Shown here: one piece after another, positions 22,371 to 34,275 of the stretch | Layout: every line of letters starts with the position of its first letter | Numbering within the stretch: the first letter of the stretch is position 1 | Made by a program: the position numbers and the translations under genes | The notes under the pieces: model-generated | Databases searched by the model: none | What the model was told of the DNA's origin: nothing | The model's input: the letters and a program-made list of their open reading frames with translations, nothing else | DNA from: Diphasiastrum complanatum | Taxonomy: Eukaryota; Streptophyta; Lycopodiopsida; Lycopodiales; Lycopodiaceae | Direction of reading: 5' to 3' | DNA length: 64,000 bases | Assembly: GCA_029204225.1 (NCBI GenBank) | Contig: CM055097.1 | Coordinates: 72,184,206 to 72,248,205, forward strand

Positions 22371-22599
22371 TTGTCAGTTCCCATTAGTGCCATCACCCAC
22401 AATGCATCTCCAAGTTCATCATGGTCGTGGTGGCCATGATGGATGGCCCTAATGCCATTTATGACTAGGCCTCTATCTTAATAAAAGACCTGTAAGCAAT
22501 TGTTAAGTACCCAGTCTGAATCACCTGTAGTGGTCTTATCACTACTTTGATCACCACCCATCTAGAATCCATTGATATCCTTATCCCCAGTCAATCCGA

Positions 22600-22830
22600 A
22601 AAAGTTGGCACCTGCGGGGGGACCATGAGGGGATTCGCCAAGGGTGCAGGGAAAGGCTCGAGGCATGCGAAACAAGTGCCCAGGTCGTTGCCGCGGGCAG
22701 GAGCCGGTACCCGGCCCAAGCAACTGGGCGAGGTGCCGAGACGGATTTTCCGGGGCCGTGGCAGAGGCGGGAGCTCCGAGCGGCCGGGGCGGGGGCGCAG
22801 GCGGCGCCGGACGAACTCTTAGATGATGCC
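22600..22830. other. GC-rich island in AT-rich DNA
   Basis: About 230 bp are strongly GC-rich with many CpG, while both flanks are AT-rich. Plus-strand reading 22547-22822 gives an Arg/Gly-rich peptide (FRGRGRGGSSERPGRGRRRR), which is typical of translated GC-rich DNA and not convincing as a gene. Surviving CpGs in a genome where CpG decays suggest a recent arrival or lack of methylation. Confidence 0.5.
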
Positions 22831-23160
22831 ACCATGCAGCTTGAAGCTTGTTAGCACACTCTTGATTTTTTTGAATATTCCTGATCCACACCTCAAGTTA
22901 CATGCGTAACTCCTCCCTACACCTTACCATCCACCGAGTCTTTGGAATCGGCCTCCTATTTGAGGGTTTGGTCATCTTGAAACCATTGTCTATATGCTAG
23001 ACACCCCCAACCCAATCTATAAAAGGTACTACAATAGCAAGAACATATAAACAATGATCGATCATTGATGCTCATACCCCCTTTGTTGCATATATAGTAG
23101 TAGGTGTAGCTAGACTGTTGAAGTGATGACAATTTGGGCATCTCGTATTTGCTTGTCAAA
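22831..23160. other. No gene seen
   Basis: The stretch between the GC island and the gypsy fragment carries no supported coding sequence. Confidence 0.5.
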
Positions 23161-23164
23161 GCAA

Positions 23165-24860
23165 AGTCGCTTCAAACTAATTAGGGAAGATTGACATCTG
23201 GTATTTAGCCCCACGGAAGCGATCTACAAGGTCATCCATCTTGACTTATTTTAATAGTCAATTTAATTAACCCATTGTAATCCACACAAATCTAGAAATT
23301 CCCATCCTTCTTTGTTTTAAAAAGAACAAGAGCGCCCCATGGTGATGTACTACTGGGTTAGATATGTCTCATCCTCAAATAGTTTTTCATTTGATTTGAA
23401 ATCTCTAACTTCTCTTTTTGAGAAAACCTATAAGGTTGCTTAGAGGTAGGTTGACTTCCTAGAATTAACTCTATTTTGTGGTCTACTAACCTAGATCATG
23501 GTGGTAAACCATGAGGTGATTTATTGGAAATACATCTTTGAATTCACTTATGATCTGATGTTTCATTGCTTGTTTGTGATCTAAATCTACTTAATTACAA
23601 ATTACTAAGAATCCACAATCATTTCAATACACATCAAAAACATCAGCAATAGAAATTGCAAACATTGAAATAACTTCATACTGTTAAAAATTAAATGCTT
23701 CCATTATATTACCTATGGAAATTGCATCTAATGGATGTACAAAATTATTACCAAATAAAGTAACTACCTTGTCAGCCTCTTGAAAGTGAGAACATGCTTC
23801 TCAAACCAATAATCAAAGAAGGTACTAAATAACCACTCATATCCAAAAATTAAATTAGTACAAGCTAGGTTCAAAATAGAAAAATCAACTAATTCTTTGT
23901 GATCTTGGATATGCACTAGGAGATTCAATAGTCTAACATTCCAAGTCTGCAAATCTACTCCTAAAGCTAGATAAACTTGATATGATTGTTGGCTTTAGTT
24001 GTCACAAGATGAGAATTGATAAAACTATGAGTAGAACATACTAATTTTTTAATCCTTAAATGTGCCTTTTTAATGAAATAAATCATTAGGCAAGAAAGAA
24101 ACAATACTAAAAGAAAATTCACACTCACAATCACACATGTTAATTTCTAAAGTTATACCTTTACCACCAAGGATTTTGATGAGTCTATGTCATAGGTTTC
24201 TTCCTTTTCGGACAAAACTTCATCATACGCCAAGATTGTTGCAAATGAAAAACATAGTCTTCTTTTTAGCTTTGATCCAGGATAGGGAATTTTTCATCTT
24301 CTTTTTTCTTTAGTGGTTTTGATGCCATTTGATCCAATTCATCAAAATATATGCTTTCGCAATTTGACAAGCATCTTCAAGGTTTTGAAGCACATTTCTT
24401 CTACATTCATTCTGATAATCAGCTGACAACCCTAGGACAAACTGCCAAAGTACCAATTTCATATCAAATGATGGAACTTGATTCTAGAGCTCCATGATTT
24501 CTTGGATATAAGAATCTATTTCCCATCTCACAGTTTATGAACTTTTGATAATATTAGACATCATCCACAATGACAAAAGCTTTTTTGAAGACTTCCATAA
24601 ATGCATCCCAAGTAGTGAATTTAATAGTCAGATAATGCCACCACAACGATGTCTTTTCGTGAAGAAATAAAACCATTCTCTCAATTTTCTTCTCCTCAAA
24701 AACACCATGGAGACTAAAGTAACTATCCCATTTCCACAACTTCCAACTTCTTCTCCTCTCTCGTGTAAGTCTCTGGTTGGAATTCGAAAATTTAGAGAAG
24801 ACAATAATTTCACTTGGTTCATCAAAACCTCCATTTGTTGGTTTCACAAATTATTCCTAT
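23165..24860 (-). pseudogene. Ty3/gypsy fragment: gag, protease-linked region and RT start
   Basis: In minus-strand order, 24847-24554 is gag (KIERMVLFLHEKTSLWWHYL), 24540-24330 continues gag across stops, 23950-23764 has a FGYEWLFSTFFDYWF block like the region after the aspartic protease, and 23370-23165 is the RT N-terminus (FWICVDYNGLIKLT, then WDDLVDRFRGAKYQMS). Stops and frameshifts are frequent. The RT catalytic block and everything after is missing. Confidence 0.65.
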
Positions 24861-26392
24861 AGTTCATGTCACTAAGTGCATTACTCAATTGGTGAAAATC
24901 TTGCATGTTGTAGGAGGGGGTATAACAGGATTTGTAGCTTTTTCAATCATCTTGAATTATATATTATGAGAAAATAACTTACTTCAATTAATAAATACAT
25001 TCGTTTTTAATTAAATGAGATATAGTGACCAAATTCTGACTGAACTTAATCCTAAGTATGGTCATTTCATAAATCTAAATTCATTTTATAGATAACTCCA
25101 AAAGTTTAAAATTCAAAATTTTAGAATTTAATTATTTAAAAAACAAACTTATGTAACTTAAAAATTTGACGAAAAAGATTGTCAATACAAAGGCGATTGA
25201 AACCGAAACAATGACATACAATTGGATTTCTAATGTCATTAATCTAATGTCATACATGCATGCAAATCATATGACATTACTTGTAAAATGTCATTACTGA
25301 ATTTTTTTAAAACGTAAAATTCAGTTTTACAAAAATCATCAGCCACTATCAGTGATTTACGATAGAATCATTAGAACACATGCGTATAATCACTCAAAAC
25401 AATTGTAGATATGATCATGCATGCCAAAATTACTCACAAAATTGTCATGCAACCAATTTTCACAAGCACAATACATTGAAGTTGGAAAAAACAAAAACCA
25501 GAAAAATTTGCATTTTAATCAGATTTTACTCACAAATTAGCAAAATTTCGAATCTCCATAACTTGAACGACAGTGCACCAAATTGGTCATATTTGCTAGA
25601 ATCACAAAGAAGCAAAATCACCCAACCATCGAGAAGCCACCAATCAATCTTCAACATCACCCTCGAGCCATGGGATAAGATGTAGGTGTAGAGAGAGAAA
25701 ACTGGTAATGAAAACCACAAACTAGAATGGTAGTAGGGCAAGTTCCTACCTGGATATATAGTCTCATCTTCTCCCATGTGTGGCACCATGCAAGCCAAAA
25801 ATATCTTAAAAGCATTTTTCATTACTATTGATACTCTACACATGCCAATAGCCATCATAACCCATGTACTAGCTTCACATATGTGATTGGGCCCTCACAA
25901 GGTTATTAATCACATTACTGGCCTAGTACAGAATAACGAGGCATAACCAATAATCTCATGTATTGGAGTGTTGTGTATCCAAGTATAGAATTATGTCGAA
26001 TCATTTATGCAGGACATGGACGTAGGACATGGACGTAGCAAATCCTAACTCCACCATTAATCTAAATGGCATAGGCTACTTGTGTGTGACAATTTGTAGA
26101 AGATGGTTTTATATATGATGGCTTTGTACTTCTACCAAATTCACAAATTGACATTGTTTTATTCACAATCAAATTTCTTACATTCTAACAACATCTCTCT
26201 ATATATTTCATTCTATGTTCCTCCCACATACACCAAATCATAAAAAACAGAACATTCTCTCTCTCTCTCTCTCTCTCTAGCAATTGTGTATTGTAATGTA
26301 ATGTTAATTTATTTATTTTCGTAAGTCTATTCTAAACTCATTATATTTTATAATTAACATTCTCTCTCTATTCTACTCTTACACATGATCGA
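24861..26392. other. No gene seen; CT microsatellite
   Basis: AT-rich sequence. A pure CT repeat lies at 26255-26278. The short frames at 25380-25858 show no recognisable domain. Confidence 0.6.
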
Positions 26393-27990
26393 TTGCCAAG
26401 TCAATTTTGGGTTGAGGCAATAGTTGCAGCAGTACACCTGCAGAACAGATCAACAATGATAGCCCTAGAAAACAAGCAACATACGAAATGTGGACATGTA
26501 GAAAGCCTGATCTGTCATACGTGCGTGTATTCGGATGTGCAGCATACAAGCACATACCAAAGGAAAAAAAAAACAAGCTCTATGGAAAATCAGAGTAGAC
26601 AATCATGGTCGGATATTCGAACGGATCAAAAGTCTACAGACTCTACAATCCAACCACAAAGAAATTCGTGTCGAGTAGAGATGTGAAGTTCGATGAGTCC
26701 ACATTCCCTGGATTGAAGGATGAAAAAGGCCATAAGATGTTCACACTAATGCCGATTCGAGGGAGATTGAGGACAAACATCAAATTAGAATGTTAAGCAG
26801 CAGACTCTAGAGCAGCAAGAAGCCGAAGATCAACCCAACGAAGAAGAAACATTTGAGCAGCGATGAATTGAAATCAGAAGGTCAACAAGACAAAGAAAAC
26901 CTCCAGATTGATACACTGACAATCTTCGATGGAGCGAAGGCACAGAGTTCGAGTACTGCAACTTCACTGAAGAGCCAACAACATATCAAGAGACTGTTCA
27001 AAGTCCAGAGGGAGAATTCTAGAAGCTGGCAATGCCATAGGAAATCAAATTAATGAGACAAAATGAGGCATGGACACTAGAGCCACTGCCTGAAAATAAA
27101 AAGATCGTTGATTGCAAGTGGATATACAAAAGGAAAATCAAATCAGATGGCACTGTCGGATGCTACAAAGCAAGGCTTGTCGCAAAGGGCTACACACAAA
27201 GGTACGACGTCGATTATTTCGACATGTATTTACCAATGGTGAAAATGACAAGCATTCGACTATTCCTTTCATACGCAACGCAATACAATCTGGAAATTCA
27301 CCAGATTGATTTAAAGACAGCCTTTGTCCACGAAGATCTAGAGGAAGAAATCTTCATGAAGTAGCCTGAAGAATTTGAAGACCCCGACAATCGACAATAT
27401 GTCTGTCGATTGCAGCGATGCATTTATGGCATGGCGCATTGGCAAATGGTGAAACAAATCCTGCAATATCTGAAGAGTTCCCAAAATATGGGATTAACCT
27501 ACAAAACAAAGAAGACAAAGGATTCGAACTGCACCACTACAGTGATGCAAGCTGGGCAAGCTGCAAAGATGATAACAAGTCTGTGACAGGAGGATGTTCG
27601 ATAGCGTGTGGAGCAGCAATCAACTGGATATGCAAGATGCAAACCTTGGTGGCTCAATTCTCATGCGAAGCTGAATATGTCGTAGCTTCAAAAATCGCGA
27701 ACGAGGTAGTCTGGTTGCAGATGATGTTGGAGGCAATTGGCATACCACAAGGAGAACCATGCACGTTAATGGTGGATTCTCAAAGTGCCATATATCTGTC
27801 CCAAAATCATGTTTTCCACTCAAAGACGAAACATATACCTCTGAAGTACCATCATATTCGAGATTTGATCTCAAAAAAAGAGATCAAGGTCCAGTACGTA
27901 ATATCTGAGTTGTAGATTTGCTCTCGAAGCCGTTCGACAAATCACTCTTCGCAAGGCAAAGAAAGACAATTGGATTAAATAAAGCTTTAA
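26393..27990 (+). pseudogene. Copia D: integrase end, RT, RNase H (5' truncated)
   Basis: The fragment begins inside integrase (LPSQFWVEAIVAAVHLQNRS), then 26605-26796 has the integrase C-terminus (PTTKKFVSSRDVKFDES), 27053-27364 the RT N-terminus (DCKWIYKRKIKSDG, HQIDLKTAFVHEDLEEEIFM) and 27418-27915 RNase H (HYSDASWASCKDDNKSVTGG, FSCEAEYVVAS, MVDSQSAIYLS). The catalytic YVDD part of RT is deleted between 27400 and 27500. Gag and the 5' LTR are absent. The 3' end is intact through the purine tract and LTR. Confidence 0.8.
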
Positions 27991-27997
27991 GAGGGAG
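27984..27997 (+). other. Polypurine tract of copia D
   Basis: AAGCTTTAAGAGGGAG ends directly at the LTR start TGTCAGAAATTG. Confidence 0.7.
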
Positions 27998-28651
27998 TGT
28001 CAGAAATTGTGAACTCCTGCAACTTTGTTGCAAAGGTGACGAAGTGAAATGAAACAAAGGTCGAAGGGCGAACATACCCTGAAGGTTGAACATACCTCGA
28101 AGACTGAAAAACACAAAACAAAAGACACGAAACAAAATGAAATGAAGATGAAGGAAAACAGTTCGCGCTGCCAACTGGCAGCTCGACGAGCGTGGTGTAT
28201 TGTACTTCACGCTCAGTTGAAAGAATTAGCGATAACATAGAATAACTAACTAGTTGATTAGCATTGACTTGTCTTGTAATTTTATGTTTAACTGTCATGT
28301 AAACTCCACACAGTGGAGATAAATACACATTCTGATCAACACGAAAAAGAAGATAGAGAGACAAAAAATAGAGAGAATAGATGTACATGAAAATCTGCCA
28401 ACGAGCAGAACACAACAATTGAGCTAAGCGTCAGGCCGCCAACGAGCGAGACACTGACCAACTCACTCGAATATAAAAAACAGACAATATAATTGCTCTC
28501 TTTTCCATCTCATTGTTCTCATCATCTTGATTGCTCGAATCTTCTATAGTCGCTTGTTTAGGATCCTGAAGATTCCGCAAAAGAAACCGAAATGAACACG
28601 AACATAATAGGATTCGCTTTGTGCGATAGGACGCATCGTCGTATGATTCCA
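27998..28651 (+). repeat. 3' LTR of copia D (654 bp)
   Basis: It begins TGTCAGAAATTGTGAACTCC after the purine tract and is taken to end at the CA of GATTCCA (28651). A partial copy in opposite orientation lies at 15541-15808. Confidence 0.7.
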
Positions 28652-28929
28652 TAGTTACGTTTTTTATACAATTATTTGGTTATCAATGAATAGGGAGCAA
28701 ATTTTAAGATCAGCCTACGTTAACATAAGATATCCAACGATGTCAGCCACCCATTCTAGATCCAGGAGCTCATCATCTACCCCTTTGCTCTCAAGTATGT
28801 TGCATATCCATGAGAGGTGATTGGCTCTCAAGTATCTTTGCTCTCAAGATAGTGTTGCTTTTCCTTGCAAATGACAATTTTAAAGCCGAACTCTTGAAGA
28901 AGACGAAGGGATTGGGCCAGGAGGTAATG

Positions 28930-29520
28930 GTGAAATTTCTCATGCTATATATCGTTGCTAGCACTTTTCGCTTGGTGGTAGTATAGTTTATATCTATGGT
29001 GACTGTCTATTGGCAAAATACATTGGATAATCCTTTTTAAACCCCCTAGCTATGTAAGGGCACTCCCTACGACATATTTGGAAGCGTCCACATGGACATG
29101 AAATTCTATGGTCCAGATTGGGGAATGTAGGATTGGGGTAGTTACTAAGGCTCTCTTGAGTTTATAAACAGCCTCAAGGATGGTCATTTGATAAATCAAA
29201 AGGGCTAGCTTGGCAAAATCCAAAATAAACCTGGGATAATAGTTTTAGTGTCCCATAAAAATATCAACTTTGCAAATAGTCACGAGTTTAGACATCCCAA
29301 TTATTATGTAGATTTTTTGTACATCAGTAGCTATACCATTCTTTGAAATAATATGGCTTAGCATTATGTTGTGCATAATCAAGAATTGACATTTGGCCAA
29401 ATTTAGAGTTATACCAAATAATCGACATTGTATGAACACTTTCTCCAAGCAAGTTAAATGCTTGGCCTGTTGTTGGCCATTTCCAATGCCATGCAATGTC
29501 CAATGCCCAATGCACAATGC
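28930..29520 (-). pseudogene. Ty3/gypsy RT end and RNase H start
   Basis: The minus strand encodes LEKVFIQCRLFGITLNLAKC, LSHIISKNGIATD, then NYYPRFILDFAKLALL and FHVHVDASKYVVGSAL, the continuous order of gypsy RT thumb, connection and RNase H. At least two stops break it. No LTR was recognised next to it. Confidence 0.7.
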
Positions 29521-30240
29521 ATGTAAATAAATACTGAGGTCTCACACAAGCTCGATTTTTGTAAGTTATGTAATTAAATAAAAGTCAGACACCTCATAAC
29601 GGTGCACTTGTACTACCCAAAGTGCCTTGAAGCATTAATAAGTAGTAAATTTTGATTGAGTGTGCCTCAAAGCACAATAGAAATTTATGTGGCATGGCTC
29701 AAGTAGGAATTGTAAGAAGAATTCATTGTAAAGTCAAGTTACTTGCAAAATAAATAAAATCAAGATAACTTGGACTCTCAAGTTTTAGAAATGACAATAA
29801 GCAAGTGCCACTTCAACTCTTTTGGACCCAACTACATAAGCCAAATGTTTTGTTACAGGATTCTTATAAGATTCCTACTAGAATCTTCTAACAAATTTCA
29901 GCTATCATAAATCATACAAAAAATATCCAAATGTGGAATCACAACCAAATATGGAATCACAACCCCAAGACTACAGAGAGCGTCGACGATAGAACGACAA
30001 CGGAACTCCAAAACCTTTATCTACCAGAATCGTCACTGCCAACAAAAGTCGCCAAGTAGCGGACCGTGACCAATAAGCAAAAACAAAGCCTGGTGCCCCA
30101 CAAACACATTTCACGGTGACAGGAATAAACGCATGGCCAAGTCAACAAAAGAGCTACCAAGAATTTGAAATCAGACACCCGTAAAATGATGCATTGTACT
30201 CACAAGACAAAGGCATGAGAATTAAGGGTAGTCTAGCTCT
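29521..30240. other. No gene seen
   Basis: AT-rich sequence without supported coding regions, leading into the zinc-knuckle fragment. Confidence 0.5.
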
Positions 30241-30244
30241 CAAA

Positions 30245-30520
30245 TGGGCCCAAAGCGAAAAGGGACCCAAGAGCTCCCATTAAATGCTACAGATGTGGAG
30301 ATAATCACCAAATTGTCGAGTGCTCCAACAAGCCACAAGGCAACATCATACCACTTTGTCAAGATTGTGGGTATAGACACCCATATCTAGTGTGTCCATT
30401 GAGGAAGGAAAAACAGGGAGAGGCTTCTACCCTACTGCACTTGATGAGTGTGGTTGGAATGCCGAAAATATTTATTGTACCTGTGTTCATCTAGACAAGA
30501 GCACAAAAACATCTAGAAAA
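30245..30520 (+). pseudogene. Retroelement gag zinc-knuckle fragment
   Basis: The plus strand encodes IKCYRCGDNHQIVECSNKP, a complete CX2CX4HX4C knuckle, followed by LCQDCGYRHPYLVCPLRK, a second CX2CX3HX4C. The frame stops at TAG near 30493. Two tandem knuckles in a basic context fit a retroelement gag C-terminus; lineage not assigned. Confidence 0.55.
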
Positions 30521-30662
30521 GGAACCAACAAAATATGCTATTAAGCTAGGCTTTAATAGTTTTATGTACGATATATACATGGGTTTCAAAATAGGCCACA
30601 TGAGGAAAAAGTTTATTTCAAATGATTGTTGTTTATTAATTTTGTTTATTTGAAAACTTACT

Positions 30663-30806
30663 CATATGGCATGTACTCTTTCTCAAGTCATGCTAGAATC
30701 TACAAGCTCAGACCTTCCTTGACATTATTCATAAATGATAATAGAATGGCATTTGCTCTTTCTTAAGTCATGCTAGAATTTACAAGCTTGGACCTTCCTT
30801 GACAAT
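30663..30806. repeat. Imperfect tandem duplication of about 60 bp
   Basis: The block from ATGGCATGTACTCTTTCTCA through GACCTTCCTTGACA recurs about 83 bp later with a few substitutions. Confidence 0.7.
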
Positions 30807-31690
30807 GACTACTCAAATCAAAAGAGTGATGGGAGAAGCAAGATTCCACATTTTGTCCTACATAGTCAACAAATGAACATTGTTCATGCAACCAAGTCTC
30901 TATGAGCATGCTCCCAAATATCCATATTTTATTAACCAATAATCGATTCACCTTTCAAATTGAAAATGATTTAACTATTTTTTGTATCTAGATTTAAAAT
31001 AAAATAGAAGATGTCAATTGAATGTGTGAAAGTGAAAAGTATGCCATTTTGAAATAATCCAATTTCTAAGTTTCATATTGAGCATTGGACCCACGTTCCG
31101 AGCATCATTGCATTTTTGACACCCTTGCTTTGCAAAATGACACACAAACACTAAATTATTTTAATTGAAGGCCTTTTTATTTTGCAAACATTAAAAGACT
31201 AGCATATTTTCACAAAATGTACATATACGTAATGTTAGGTGCTCAGGTTTGCTTTGTATTTTGAAAGCACCTTCAGGAGTGAAATATGAATTCACCATTC
31301 TCTTTCCTCCGGAATCTCTCTACAGAATGTTCGTTCTCTCTCCGAATTGTGCATTCTCTCTCCACCTTCTCACCTTGCATTACGTCATGGAATGCTCGTG
31401 GACCTCGGGCCTTCCTTGCGGGTCAGGGCCCTCCCCTCGGACTCCCGCCCTCAAGCAAGGGCCCTCCCTGTAAAGAAGGCCCTCGGACGGGACCTTCCAC
31501 GATACAAGAAATTAGCATCATCAAGCTAAGGTTAAATAGTCCCAAGTAAAAAGAATGGATGGGGAACCATCATAAGTGAAGTAAAAAGGACACTAAGCAT
31601 GCCAAGTAGAGAGGCACTCATAGACCTCTATATAACTTTATTAAATTGCAAAGCAAACGATAAACAAGTAGCGGCGAGATAAAAGTGTAG
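30807..31690. other. No gene seen; short GC-rich patch
   Basis: AT-rich sequence with one GC-rich patch at about 31390-31500 that has repeated GGGCCCTC and GGACCT words. No coding domain is supported. Confidence 0.5.
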
Positions 31691-31960
31691 AGACGTCAAA
31701 AACTTGTTGATTTGGGAGCTAGGCAAATATGCCAGAGTGCCAAGAGCTTGCACACATGCTATAACATAAAGGATAAACGCTTCTGGATGTGTGAATCATG
31801 CCCAACAACAACAACAACAACAAGAGGATAGAGGATACATAAAGTGCTGATGGAGCCCCCCAATTAGGGCAAACTCGGTGCAAAGGACAATAAAAGAACA
31901 AGTGTTGGATGAAGTCCTTGGCAAACTGGACAACGACCAGTCACGAAGAAAAATTCAAAT
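31690..31960 (-). pseudogene. LINE zf-RVT-like fragment
   Basis: The minus strand encodes FIQHLFFYCPLHRVCPNWG, with a CPVCQ just upstream in a shifted frame. The pairing C-x2-C...HLFF.C is the signature of the zinc-binding region that ends many plant LINE ORF2 proteins. An AAC repeat at 31803-31821 lies inside. No RT domain is attached. Confidence 0.4.
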
Positions 31961-32129
31961 GGGTAGTGACACAAGGAAATGGAGCTTACAATCTAAAACT
32001 GCCTTAGCCAGAAAATTTCCAAGTGGGTGCTACGTCAGTGCATTCAGTGTTTGCTGACTTTGCTCCTTGTTCAGGAATCGGGTTGTTTCTGGGCTGCCTT
32101 CATTTTGACCGCTTCTCGCCTTTATTTCA

Positions 32130-33985
32130 CACTTAAAATGCTAACAAATATCAACTCTTGGGAGCTGAACTAGAGAGGAACAGGTGAAAGGAACGACTTC
32201 TCATTCTGTTTGTTTCAAAGCCTTGCTTGTGAATTTAAGGAACTAAGCAGATCACTTGGAAGTTTTCTTTTCAGCCCTGAGAATTCAGTGTTTGTGCAGA
32301 TTTGAATCCATGGGTGAGAATACATTGAGGTAAGTCCAATTTGATCGATCCTCACAGTTTTTGCTTACAATTATGTACTTCAACATAATGTATTGCAATT
32401 TACATTCTGGGAAATTGATTGTGATTTAGCTGATACAGTTCGATTATGATCTTGCAGCTTGCTGATCATGAGAGAATTTGATTTGCTTATGATCTTGCCG
32501 ACAGAATTTGATTTGATTATATGAGCTCGCTGACACTGGGCAGTGATTGTGTGTACAGGTTGGAGGGGCAGGTGGTCATCGTCACAGGAGCCGCAAGCGG
32601 GATAGGCGAGGCAGCAGCCAGAGGTTTCGCAGCTGAGGGTGCCAAGGTGATCATAACAGATGTGGATGAAACCCTGGGCAGCAGTGTGGCTGCTTCAATC
32701 CCCTCAGCTCACTTCCTGCGTGCGGACGTCTCACAAGAGGCGGATGTAGCAGCTGCTGTAGATTTCGCACTCTCCACCTATGGCCGCTTGGACATCATGC
32801 ACAATAATGCAGCCATAGCTGGGCCGCTGGGGCCAGTAACCCTTCTCGACATGGATGCCTTTGATAGGGTTTACTCCATCAACCTGCGAGGGCAGGTGCT
32901 GGGGATCAAGCATGCTGCCAGAGCCATGATACCTGCTCACCGAGGCACCATCATCTGCACCTCCAGTGTGGCCACTATCCTGGGTGGAAGCGCACCCAAT
33001 GCCTACACTTTCGTCAAATCTGCCATCCCTGGCATTGTTCGCAGCGCAGCAGCTGAATTAGGACCTCATGGCATCCGTGTCAATGCCATCTCGCCCTTGG
33101 GAGTGCCCACACCCGGCATGCTGGGTGGATTGAAGACCCTCGGGGCTGGAAATCTGACATTTGAAGACATGCAGCGGATGCTTGATGAAGGATCGGAATT
33201 CAAAGGGAAACCTCTCAGGGCTGAACACATCGCTCAGGCAGCTGTGTTCCTGGCCAGTGATGCGGGTGGCTATATCAGTGGTCAGAATTTGGTTATCGAC
33301 GGGGGTTTTAGTGTCACGAAAACATATAACCCTTTTATGAGCCTCCTCAAGTAAGCTGAGATCACTTCAGCTTATGGAAGAGGAAAGCATTCTATATACA
33401 ATCACCGGAAACGGTGGTGTTGCGAGCACCCGAATATACTTCTCTTTGAAACCGTGAATTATACCATTTTAGAAAGGTTCCTTGTTGTTGGATTTTTCGT
33501 TCACCAATTGGCTTTAGATAGAGGATGCGACCTTGTTGTAAGACAGCAAGATCCTAGGATTATGTTCAGATTTGGCCAACTACAGATCAAGAAGCCCACT
33601 CTAGGCTTAAAATCTAAAATAATATTCTAGTTACTCTTCTGTAATCATAAAAATTTTGAGTAGTGAATTTATTTGATCTATTCTGACAGCATACATGACT
33701 CTTGGGAACGTTAACTGGAACGATATCACTTTTATCTTTGAAGGTTTTTTGCATTCAATCATTCATTCTGGAGGCCTTTAGCTGTTTTCAAAATCCCATT
33801 GTTAGTTAAAAGTAAAGCTAGGTGGTCTTTTCCTAAGCCCATTGCTTTCTCTCTGGCCAAAGCTGCAATCCTTTCTAGTTAGTCTGAACAAGTTTCTACT
33901 GCAAGCAGAGAACTTCTTTGAACAGGAGCATACTATAATTCTCAGACCTAGTCTTTTACTTGCTTAATATGTGCATTTCTTGTAT
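32130..33985. repeat. Right arm of SDR inverted duplication
   Basis: This is the partner of 18850-20830 in opposite orientation, separated by about 11.3 kb. The best-conserved part is the coding exon. Confidence 0.8.
32310..33354 (+). CDS. Short-chain dehydrogenase/reductase, copy 2 (secoisolariciresinol dehydrogenase-like)
   Basis: Coding exons are 32310-32329 and 32559-33354, joined in phase 2 across a 229-bp intron with a consensus GTAAGT donor and TGTACAG acceptor, giving 271 residues (MGENTLRLEGQ...). An in-frame ATG at 32521 would add 13 intron-encoded residues and is not conserved in copy 1, so it is rejected. Motifs: TGAASGIG at 16-23, Asp41, NNAA at 89-92, Asn115, Ser143, Tyr156, Lys160. 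The C-terminus NPFMSLLK is identical in both copies. Most of the 19 differences from copy 1 are at surface-type positions; none hits the catalytic or cofactor motifs. With clean splice sites this copy is the safer candidate for an expressed enzyme. Confidence 0.92.
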
Positions 33986-34275
33986 GACAGCAAGATCCTA
34001 GGATTTTATGTTCAGATTTGGCCAACTACAGATTAGGAAGCCCACTCTAGGCTTAAAATCTGAAATAATATTCTATTTACTCTTCTGTAATCCTAAAAAT
34101 TTGAGTAGTGAATTCATTTTATCTCTTCTGACAGCATACATGACTCTTGGGAACGTCAACTGGAATAGGCCTTTAGCTGTTTTCAAAATCTCATAGTTAA
34201 TTTAAAAGTAAAGCTAAATGGTCTTTCCCCAAGCCCATTGCTTTCTCTCTGGCGAAAGCTGCAATCCTTCCCTAG
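33542..34275. repeat. Tandem duplication of SDR 3' flank
   Basis: The block starting GACAGCAAGATCCTAGGATT at 33542 recurs at 33986 (offset 444 bp) and stays similar to about 34275, with a gap of about 60 bp near 33720. Only the first block continues the inverted-duplication homology, so the second arose later in copy 2. Confidence 0.8.

Noticed and set aside
22547-22835. Arg/Gly-rich protein resembling an RGG-box RNA-binding protein
   Set aside because: All frames of the GC-rich patch give low-complexity Arg, Gly, Pro or Ala peptides; no start context or flanking domain supports a gene.
32521-32558. ATG at 32521 as the start of SDR copy 2
   Set aside because: It lies in the intron; the resulting 13 residues are not conserved in copy 1, while the 20-nt upstream exon is.
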